This document shows, in pieces, positions 26,401-38,400 of a stretch of 64,000 nt of DNA. This DNA is from Nectonema munidae (Eukaryota > Nematomorpha > Nectonematoida > Nectonematidae). The stretch lies in contig JAUIRK010000950.1 of the NCBI GenBank assembly GCA_030549495.1, forward strand, positions 62,001 to 126,000, read 5' to 3'. A program made the position numbers and the translations under genes. The notes below the pieces were generated by a model that was not told where the DNA came from, searched no databases, and worked only from the letters and a program-made list of their open reading frames with translations. Numbering within the stretch: the first letter of the stretch is position 1; each line of letters begins with the position of its first letter.

Positions 26401-29400
26401 TAGAATAACATAATTAACATAGTATCTCTTCTATGCGCTTGAACGAATATGTTATTTACAGTGGATTTTGTTTTACCTTATCAATGATAGCCTTTCTAAA
26501 TCATCACCTACTCATCAGAGAAGGACGGGGACCCCGAACTTCCCCTTTCCCCGCGGGGATACATGCTCCCCGTTCCCCTCGTTGTAAACTTTACCCAAAG
26601 TCGCGGTAATAGTTTTTAAAATTATTCAACTCTTCGCATTGTTTACTTTAGATAATATTTAGTGTTGTTAAATATTTTTTCAGTTTAAGTACTTCTAAAT
26701 ATGCAAATTATAAAAAAAATATATTTTCATTACTTTTTATTGATTCTTCCAAAATCTTTTATTTTTTCAATTTTATACTTTTTGATTTTTCGGATTCATC
26801 AAATACAAAAAAAATTGAAATTTCAAGCATCTCATTATTTTTTTTTAACTTTTTCAGCAAGGTTCTTCTTCATTTTTTGTTAATGAGAAAATTTCAAATG
26901 TTGCGGGACATCTTAAAGATTCATTGAAAAAAAGATTTCCTGAAAGTGGATGTTCTATTTTCGAAAACAGAATGGCCAATTCATTTGAAACACTTTGGTG
27001 TTTTGAATGATTTGAAGCTAAAAATCAATGAATTTTTTGAAAGTACATCTCAGAAAGTTGGCCCAAGTTCACCTTCTAAAAATAAAGATGAAGAAAATGG
27101 ATTATCGCCTACAAGCAAATTGAAATTAGCCTACAGTGATAAAAATATCGACCAAGATCAGAGTGAAGTAACGAATGAAATGTTGCTTTACGAGAAATTA
27201 GATGACGCCTTGAAAAACGAAGATATTTTGTATTGGTGGGCTCAAAATAATCAATGCATGCCACTACTCAGTTCTTTGGCAAAAAAATATTTGAACATAC
27301 CAGCAAGCAACGCGCAGTCTGAAAAATTATTCAGCTGTGGTTCAAATATTGTAACAGCTAAAAGAAATAGACTCAACCCTGAAAAAGTTGAAGAACTTAT
27401 TTTTGTTTAGAAAAACATGAAAATTTAAAATTATTTGTCAATTTTTTATGACAATAAATATATAATATACTTTAAAAAAAATATAAATATATATATTTTT
27501 ATATATATCCCATATTTTCAATGTTTTTTAATAAAAAAATTTTATGTAAAAAAAATTCCCCGCCCCGCCCCGATCCCCGCCCCGGAAAAATTTTTACCTC
27601 CCCGTCGTCCTCTGCTACTCATCAAGAACTACCCTCTAACAATGACTTCTTTTTCTGCCAATCATTCGTGCATATTTGTATTAAATGTGATAGATATTGT
27701 TTTAATTGCTAACTAATCCTATAACAAGGCATTGAGAGTAATATTTCTTGAAAACGATTTCTTTAATTAAGAGCATGGCTTTGGGCATATATTGCTTTTA
27801 AAAAGTAGCAAGATTATCTTACTTCAAACTGAATTATTAAGAAAATGTGTGGAACGAAATAAATATACGATTTAGAACAAAAAGAATCAAAAATTAGTTG
27901 AAGAAATAGATAGGCACGGGTTTTGAACAGTCATGACTTTTTGGATTGCTATGATTTTTATTTATAAAAATAAGGAATTTGTTGTGAAGCGTAGCATAAT
28001 TAATATAAATTGTTCATAGAAGCTAAAAAACAAAACAACCTAAAAATTATATGAGTATTTTGACTATAAAAACCGGATCTAGAAAGGAGGTTCTAGAAAA
28101 ATGTATGTTGTGTAAAAGTAGGTATCTTAAATATCATGGCTCTGAGTTAGACAAAAATGATACACGTACTTTGATTGAATTAGATGGATCAGTATCAATG
28201 CAGGATTGAAGGCCAAATCTATCTGACAGTGTTGATGGAGACGAGAGTATAGGCAGAGCAGTAGATTGAGATAAGTAGGAATTTCTAGACTTTGGTATTT
28301 GGGCTACATTGTTATTTGCCATTTTATGTTTAGAGTTGTCGCGTTTACCCTTACTCCGTGATTTATCTTGATACGCTTCTCTTATGATTTTTCCTTTGGC
28401 TTCGCTAAGTGCATTTTCATTTTTTGCTTGAAAGGGATCTTGAGAATAAAGCGTGGAATACAACGCGTCGAACTGTTCTCGATTCACATCGCGTTGAGCC
28501 TGAAGGTTAATCTGATTTTTTCGAGTTGTTTGAAGGACATTACATATTTGAGAATCATTTTTCTTAGCATCTATATTAAGATGAGAAACGAATTTAGTAT
28601 ATTAAAATAAAAGCAAAAAACGCCTTCTTTTCCCCAGTATGAAGAACTATTGAACAATTTTAACATTCCGAAAAAATAGGTAAATCAGATACTCCCCTTA
28701 CCAATCCAAATGTTGAGCTTAGGTAGGACTTCATTAAAAACAATTAGAGGGAGTGAAATATTTCTATAAACACGGGGTACTAGCAAAACCAGGTTTTGAA
28801 ATACATGGTCTCAGATCCACATTTAATTTTAATGTCTGAAAATGCAAAAAAAAATGATCATGTCTTCTAAAAAAGGCTTAAAAAGGAAATACAGAGTATA
28901 GTTGCTTACTTAAGATTACCTCGGAGATTAAGTATACAAAAATAGAGAAGGATTTTCGCAGAAAATAAATTTTAAAAAACTCGGCCTCAGAAAACTGGAT
29001 CTCTCAGCTGACGATATAGCTCGCAGAAACTATTACATTTATTTAAATATTTTAATTTAATGAACTAACCAGCTAATTAACCAATATTAAATTCAGACCC
29101 AGTTTCCTGAGACCCAATTCCATTCCGAGGTTTCTGGCAACCATATAAGAACTGTACAAATTGGTAATGGATAATAAATTATTGACGGTTGTTTTTATCG
29201 TTGACAATAAGGTGGAACTAGGTGCTTTAGTAGAGAAAAGTGTTGCAAAATAAGGAGAAAAAATAAGCACAACAGATTTGTCTCCAAATTTAAAAAACTA
29301 AAAAAATAGCATATATATATGTTATATTATTCATACATTGAAAAATAGAAACCATTCTATCTATTTATAAGGAACTTCACTCACAAAATCCTGCCCCATG

Positions 29401-32400
29401 CGTTTCCCCTCTAACAAATCCAAAAAAAGCGCTCGTTGATATGCTTAAATGCCCATATCAAAAAGATCTGTAATAATGTATCAATAAAAATGACGTTTAA
29501 TTCAACAAAACAACATTTTGTACTTTCGATTGATAACATATTTATTTTCTTTTGTGGAAAGCGTTTACCATTAACAAAATAATTATTTTATTCTTACGCT
29601 GCCTTGTGAACAATTAAAACTAAGTAAAGCATTTTACAATTTTGATATAAAAGAAACAAGTGTTTTTTCTTTGTAATTGTTAATAATTTTTTCACTATTT
29701 AAAAGAACATTACAACCGTACATCATTTAAGAAAGAATTATTGCGCTTAGAGTAACGTAAACTATTTTCATTGACCTTGTTACATTACTTTTTCAATCTT
29801 GGTTTTTTCTTCTTTAACACATTTCATCCCATTGTCAGTTTTAACAGATGTAGACTATTTCTTGATTATAAGGTACTTTTATAATAAATTCTTTTTCTGG
29901 GATGAAATGGGTTAAGTATTGATTTTCGATGTGATGTAATTTTTAGTTGTAGTCCATAAATTTTAGGGTTGAAATAAAGAGGAAAATTAAGGATTCGTGG
30001 ACTAATGATTACTTTATTTTAATATCACTGATGAAAAAGTTAAACAATAAAAGTCGGTATGATACTCGAAATTTATACTAGAACTATTTTTACTTAGTGA
30101 AGGCGAAATCGATGCAGACAGGGTTCATGCACTTTATTCAATCAATAAATTGTAAAAGACAAAGCTCAATGTATTTGATAACGGACATATTAGAAAAAGC
30201 AGAAAAAACGTGTTTAAAATAAAAATATTCTGATATTAGTATTGGTGTGCGTAGGCTCTTTAATTCAGGACCAAACATGGTTGTTCAACTGTCAAGATTT
30301 TTAATTAAAAGAATTATAAACATTTTTATAAAATTTCAATTCTGCACCTAAAACGTGATTTATAGTAGCGTTTTTCAAACTGTGGATCCCGACCCTTCAG
30401 TGGGTCATGTCAAAAATAGAATGGGTCGTGACAAAAAAGAAAGGAAATCAAGGTAGTGCAAAGTGAAGAAAATCTAAAAGTATTAATATTTTATTCATAC
30501 AAATAAATAAAACAATGTGCAGATCATAAAAAAAAAATACATATAAATTGTCGATGCTGAATAAAAAACCTAGTGATGAGAATCTGTCTTATTACACCTA
30601 AGTATTATGGGTCGCGATGCAAACTGTGCTTCTTGCTATGGGTCGCAGTAAAAAAAGTTTGAAAAATGCTGATTTATAGAATATGAAATTAATATATACA
30701 AATATTTTCATAACCTGTACGGTTGAACACGGGTAGACAACTTGTTTGTCATCCCGAACCTGTATACTACGATGATTTCTATTCCATATACAAATGATTA
30801 AGGAGACAAGGTTTAACTTTCTGTTCATATTTTGCTAGATGTAAGATTTGATATACCTCATACGACATTACAAAAGTTATTATCTTTATTTTTGCAATTT
30901 AAACGATTTTAAATAACACATTTCTCAAATAATCAAAGAATCGAAAAGTATTCTTTAAGAAGTCAAAAAATATAGGAAGACAATTTGGTAAAAATTATTG
31001 CATTTTTGAAAAGGGATAGAGAGGCCATTTTTAATGATGTAGTCTACCTTATAGTGGACCATAACGAAGTATTAGAGTGTTAAAAAAATCATAGTACATT
31101 TTCTAATCGAACTCTGTAACTAATGAGAGATTTTTTAACTTATGGTTGGGGTTAAATATTGTTATTTTTATAATATATTCGCAAAAAGAATAAGAGATGC
31201 TTTTGGTTTATGGTTAAGTTTAAATAATGTTGTTTAAACTGAAACTTTATCATTTTGTTGGCTCGGGCATTTACGGCATTAATTATAACAAAGTAAAATT
31301 TAGTACAATTGAATAAAGCTCTTCATTGTTTTTACAAAATTGCCAGAGCCAACAAAATTAAAGTTTCATTCTTTGTAAATATATTTTAAAAAAGGCATTA
31401 TCTTAGCCTAACCATAAACCTGAAAAATCTCTTATCCTTTTTGCAATTATATATACTAAAATAACATTTAACCTTAACAATAAACCTAAAAATCTCTTTA
31501 TACACACTTATAACGAATACTAACAAAATAAAAAAAATCTATTAATTAAAACATAGTGTGATGAGGACAATAAATTTGCGTGTAATAATGTTAGTATTTA
31601 TGGTAAATAAGTTTGTATATACTGGCCTAATATTTCTACTTTTCTACGGCAAAAATATGTGATGTATAGATCACTAAATATTGCCCAGCTAAAATTTTAA
31701 TGGCCCATAGGTTGGAAAATCTTGGTCTAATATCGGCAAATTGCTTAAATAAGCAAAGAATGGAAAAGAGATGAGGTTGCTTATATAATTCAAAAGTCAA
31801 GTTACCCAAAATTCCATGTGCTCAGTGATAAAACTACAAAAAGCAACACTAGAACCCATTCATTTATGGTCGAACCCATGCTTAGTAGTAAATTTATTAG
31901 CAAAGCGGGAAAACAACTTGGATCAGCCTTGGATCTAAAAACCACAAAGCCATATGCAGAAGCCTACACCTGAAGCGAGTAGTACCGAACGATAGCCATT
32001 ATGTAGTGGCTGAATTTTCACATATTTATTGTTGCTGATCCGAAAGTATAATCAACTTTTTTTAAAAGGAAATACTCTCAGTCTCAAATAGATAGCATAC
32101 TGTGGGGGGGGGCAATAACAACACAGCGCACTCACATACGCGGGGCAGAGGGGGCTTCTTTGGGGCGGCAAATATAAAAACATCCAATGCACTTGCTTTG
32201 TTAGCAATGAGAGAAAACTTAAAAAGGGGCATCAATTCAGATGGAAATGAGTTTAGACGGAATTTTGATCATAGTAAAGGAAAAAATGTTATGTAATTGC
32301 ATAATCTCAAAACTGTCAATCATTTTGTAAGATTATTTTTAAAAATGGTATTTAAAATTCCTTAATTTATAAGTCAACTACGCCCAGGCACTGAACATAG

Positions 32401-35400
32401 TAGTTACATTATTTAAAAGCAGGCGGCGCAACTCAAACTTTTGCCGTGAAGCGTCATTGTAACTTTTGTCCTGGCGTGCCACATGGGCATGTGAGGGCGC
32501 TGTAACAAAAACAACACAAAAAAGATGAAATTATTGTTATGATAATGTCCTTAATAAAATGATGGTGAGAAAAAATAAAAATAAACAATAGCAAGTAGAG
32601 CTATACCAACTTTGAAAGGCTCGACTTGTAGTCATATAAGTTGGTTGCGTGAAATATTTGTCTAATGTCTATATCAGCACTGGCGAATCAGAGACCTGAG
32701 CACTTTTTTTAACTCTAGCCTACATTTATGCACTGATTTTTGGAAAAATAAAAGTATACATTTTGCGCTAGTGATGATTGACCATTAGTGGATAAAGTAT
32801 ACAAAGAGCCCATGAAATTTTTTGTTAGTAAATTGGCCCCAAAGTGATTTCAGTTGGTCTATCCTGATCCAATATGCTTGGTTTTTTTCCGATCATCTGA
32901 GTTTCGATTTTTGAATAAAAACCGATACATCGATTTGATGAAATGTGGTGTAAACTATAAAGAACAAGTCAAGTTACCTTGGCTAATTTTAGCTAATTAG
33001 AAGCAATTTTTTATCATTTGAAAGTTACAACAAAAAAGGTTCTTTTCAGGAAAAAACAATGATACAAAATATATTATATTTAAAACTCTTTTTGATCAAA
33101 ACTCAAATAAATTATTTTAGTTAAAAAAATTTGGTGAAAAATTAGATGAGGCAGCATAGTAAATGTTGTTTGCATATGTTAAAGGCTAAAAAATACCATT
33201 TGATAATTCTAGATTATTATTGGCAAAGCTATAACTATCTTCTTGTGCAAAATCTTGTTGAATGGGCATAAAGTTGTTGAACTTTTGTTCTTCTTTTGCG
33301 AGATTTTTAAAATCAATTGTCCTACTTTTAGGAATGCTAGCACGAAGGTGTCTTGTATCTTTAATAAAATTAAGGTTAAGTTTAACAACCTTATAGTATA
33401 TAATTATAAAATAATACGTTTTGCTATATAGAGAATAACGATTTTTGAAATACAAGAAGCTAAAAAATTTAATGAATTAATCGTTATAGGCAGTGGCGGA
33501 TCCAGAAATTTCTTATGGGGGGGGCAAAATCTATTTAAATTTTTTGCAATTTTGCTAAGTCTTCAGAGAATACGATAGCTGTATTATGTCTTTTAGAATT
33601 CGACTTGTCATATCGTTGATATAAACGTAATCAACTACCAACAAGTATTGTTTTAGGAAAAAGCAAAATTAATAAGGGTAATTTTCGAAGCCATTTTTCA
33701 TGGGGGAGGGGAGGGCTAGGCCCATGAGGCTCCCCCCCCCCCTGGATCCGCCACTGGTATAGGTATTAGAAAAAATAAGAAAGAATTTAATAGAATAAGA
33801 TTTAAAAAATTTTGCCACCTCTATAATTTTTCTTGTCACCAATTATGCTTTTAGGAGTTTTTTGTGTTAAATTTTGGCTTTGATAGACTCCCTCTTGGTT
33901 TTTAATATTAGAATGATAATCCGCTTTCTAAAAGAAATATAATGCAAAAATGCATTTATCAAGGTAATACAACAAAACTCTACCTTTTTACTGATTACAC
34001 AGTTCTGACATGTTAAATTTGGACCCTAAAATAGTATGTTTTTAGAAAAAGATTAGAAAAATAAGCTTTCGAAAAAAAATTTCACCTGTAGGAAATTGAG
34101 TGAGCAATTTGTGCAATAACTTTTTTTGCAGGAAGTACAACTTTCAAATTTGCTTCCAAAAGGAAGAGAACAGTTAGTACACGTTGGAGTAGATTTGACG
34201 CTTGCACCGAATGTTGGAAGTGAGGCAGAATCTTTGACAATCTTTAACTCGCTATCATAAAAAAGAATTAAAATTAGTTGGCTAAAGTATTAATTGGATT
34301 TCACAAAATCGACACTTCTAGACTCGTGATATCGACAAATCAGGTAAAAGCATAATTTGTTGTTAATCCTATATTCACTTTTAAGTTTACGTATAGAATA
34401 AAAGGAAGCGATATTTAATGGAGGTGTTCATAACCGGTTCGCACACTACTAAAGCTATTCGATGAAAATTTTTGGGGGTGCGTGATCATTTTATTTAGAA
34501 AATATAATCGACTTTACCCAATATCTCTTTCTGATAACAGGTATGAGTATTTTCGTTTTATATTTCTTGGAAAAAGAAATTTTGAAGAATTTTCATGCAC
34601 AAATTTATGGCTAATTGGTATTTTAAATGTGAAAGAAATGGAATCAGCCAGATCTTGCATTTTGGTTTTAAACCTGGTGACCAGGATAAAGCTTGTGAGG
34701 CACCCATGGTTTAGACTTTACAGGAAGCTAATGATGTTACTTGCTCTTTATTCGCTAATGATGTTACTAGGATCAAAAGAAAGAATACGAGAGACTCAAG
34801 TGGTATACTACAATAAGCACAGCGTTCAAGAGTAACTCCGTTTTCTTGTTGAAGAGAAGACCTTCTGCACAAGCTTGAGTGCTACAGAACGAACTCTGAG
34901 ATTGGAGACTTCATTGAGAGCAGGAAGTGATCGATTGAATGTTTTATTGGAAGCATGAAGCGGTGAAGTATTTGTTCAATAAGGAAGGTCATTAATAACA
35001 CTCTACAGCCAGAATTAGGACCCATTATATATTCCCATTGTAAAATATATATCATAGGGATAACTATATATTAACCCTAGGGCGGAGTTAAATTCCAGGG
35101 TTTGTTTGTTCCTAAAATAGCATGCCGTAAAATTGTCTATGTTTATAACTTCTATAACATAGAATAATTATAACATAGAGTAGTTTGTCGGAACACTAAA
35201 ATAATATTAAAAACTAAAATCTTATGTTTAATTTTTTGAATCAGATATGTAAATTGAAAAATATTAAGCTAAACTTTTTTAAATTAAAAAAAAAGCTTAA
35301 ATTTTATGTAAAAACAATATAACTAATTAAATTTATTCATAATAAGTTATATATAGGATAATATTTTAGTTTAGGCCAATTTCTTTCAGTGTAGGATCCA

Positions 35401-38400
35401 GTGGAGAGGCTGAGTACCGCTCCCAGAACTATTAATGTTAAAAAAAAGGCCCTGTAATTAATTATTATATTTTTATTGTATTTTGCCTGTTTTCAACAAT
35501 CGTATACTTATTCTCACATATACGCAGGTTTCATGGAAATCTGATATCAATAAGTCTAGAGCAAGAGCATGGATCCCATCTGGAGGTGAAAGAGATGGAA
35601 GATGAAAGAGATGGAAGATGAAAGAGATGGAGAAAAGGTTTCAGAGACGCTAGAATGACGACTGATTACTGTAAGAGAGAAATATCTGCCATTAAGCATT
35701 TAAGAATTTCCAAAAACTGAAGTTTTTATGCTTGAATTTTTGACAATGACGTAACATTCCATTTACAAGAATCGGCGATTGTAACTCTAAGGTTTAAATT
35801 GATATTGCGTTAAAAACGATTTTTTTTCTTTAAAATATATTTTGAATGAGAAATAAGTGGTACCTCGGTTTTCGAACATAATTCGTTCCTACAAAGTGTT
35901 CGAAAACCGATTTGGTCGAGCACCGAATCATTTATTCCTATAAGAAATAATGTAAAAGCAAATAATCCGTTCTCAAGCACCAAATGAAGTGTAAAGTATA
36001 TGTATATACGTATTACTAAAATGAAAAAATAAAGAAAAAATGTTTATTCACGCGATACATGGTATTGATAACGGAGCAAGTTAAGTGGAGCCCTCTTCCA
36101 TAGTAACTTCTGGGAAATCACGTTCTTCATCTTCTTCTGTCACTGTTCTCTGTCTTTTTGGCTCACGTGAAATCTGCTTTGGGGAGTCTGTTCTTTTCAC
36201 TAAAAACTTTTCCAGTGTTTACTGTTTTTGTCGGCACTTTAATATTTTTCTGAAATGAGCCATCACATTGTCATTGAACATGTTCACCATTCTATTTGTA
36301 ATCACTGTGTCTGGGTGGTATTTCTCAACAAAGTTTTGCAGATCAATCCATTTTGAAATCATTTCTTTCATTAGAGCACTTGAGGCATTTTCTTTATCCT
36401 CTTCTTTTTCTTCAATTTCATCAGCCGTTGTTTTCTGTTCATTTTGAAGATGTTTGAGTTCTTCTGTAGTTAGCTCGATACTATGGTCTTCCACAAGCTC
36501 TTCAACATCATCTGCGTTTACCTCCAATCCCATACTTTGCCCTATAGTCACAATATCACCGATGATAGAATCGTCAACAATTTTTTGGCTAGGTCCATCA
36601 AAGTCTTGTTCTATTACACATTCTGGCCATAGTTTCTTCCAAGCAGAATTCATTGTCCTGTAGCTTACTTGGTTCCATGCACTGTCAATGAGATTGATAG
36701 CATTCAAGACATGGAAATGGTTTTTCCAAAACTCTTTCAAAGTTAATTCAGTGTCATTCGTAATTTCAAAACACTTACGAAACAGGCCTTTAGTGTATAA
36801 TTTCTTAAAATTTGAAATCACCTGTTGGTCAATCGGCTGTAATATCGGAGTCGTGTTAGGTGGAAGAAATTTTACTTGAATAAAATCAAATTCTTTAACC
36901 AAGTCCGCCTCCAAATCTGGAGGGTGTGGGGAGCATTGTCAAGTAATAGGAGGCATTTTAATGGCAACCCCTTTTCCTGAAGATATTTTTTCACACTTGG
37001 AGCAAAAACTTCAAGCATCCACTCGGTGAAAACTTTCCGAGTGACCCAAGCCTTTGCATTTGCCCTCCACATTACAGGCAATTTGCTTTTCATTACATTA
37101 TTCCGCTTGAACACTCTAGGGTTATCTGAGTGATAAACCAAGAGTGGCTTCACTTTGAAATCACCACTAGCGTTACCACACATCAAAAGAGTCAACCTGT
37201 CTTTCATAGGTTTATGGCCTGGCAACGCTTTTTCATCTTTCGTTATAAAAGTGGATTTGGCAATTTTTTCCAGAATAAACCTGTTTCGTCTCCATTAAAG
37301 ACTTGTTGTGGGACGAGACCTTCTGCTTTTATGAAGTCACTAAATTCTTTTAAACTTCTCTGCTCCTTCCTTGTTTGAACTTGCCGCCTCTCCATGCCTA
37401 AGTACACTGTGAATTCCGCTTCTTTTCTTAAACTTTTCGAACCATCCTCTGCTTGCATTAAAGTCAAAGTCTTTAGAACTTGCACCAGGAATTTTATTAA
37501 CTAGATCGCCATAGATATTTAGCGCCTTTTCACAGATAAATGCTTCACTCACACTATCCCCTTTCAACTGTTTCTCTTTAATAAACACAAGCAATAACTT
37601 CTCAACTTCTTCAATTATTTGTGGTCTTTGCTTGCTTATTCCTTTAGATCCTTTTGCAACATCAGCGGCTTTAAGAATCTCTTTATTTTTCAAAAACGTT
37701 GATATTGTCGACTTCGGTATGCCATACGTCGATGCAAGATTGGAAACACGAACACCATTCTCATATTTTCCTATTATTTCCTTCTTTACTTCTATTGTCG
37801 CTCTCGTAGTTTTTCGCTTTCCTTTGTCACCGTCATTTATATTCTTTTTAGGAGACATGATTGGGTCGTATCTAAAATATAAATATATAATAATATACTA
37901 TGTAAATAGTCAGGAAAATTAGCAAAAATTATTACATAAATATTTAATATTCAAATGTTTGTATATTCCACGAATATTTAAACAAAATAAATACATACAT
38001 GTATAAAACAATAAAGTACTTTGCTTTTTATTAAACTATTCCTGAACAAATATGCGTTCATCGCGTGTTTGGGAGCTGATCGAGTACCGATATCTGCTCG
38101 AAAACTGAAACAATTACGGCACGATTTTTTTGGTCGAAAACCGAATTGTACGAGTACGGAGACGTTCGAAAACCGAGGTACCACTGTATTAACAAAAATA
38201 AGGAAAATCTCACAAAAAGTATACCGATTTAGTTAGATAAGATTTTTAAAATTCAGCATGAAACCTGACTTGAATGAGAAATGAATCTATCTGCATTTCG
38301 CGATTCAGCGGTGCAAAATTGACGAATATAGGCTAAACTTTAATACGGATTTAGGAATTTAGCGTAACATCCCCCCCCCCTCTTGTCACAAAGTTGGTAT

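Noticed and set aside
32102-32296. Gly/Asn-rich small protein gene on the plus strand
   Set aside because: It starts at a G run, has no motif and no splice or promoter context. It looks like a chance frame in transposon debris.
34482-35000. Possible LINE reverse transcriptase scrap
   Set aside because: An FANDVT-like string resembles an RT core, but no flanking RT motifs could be read in any frame.
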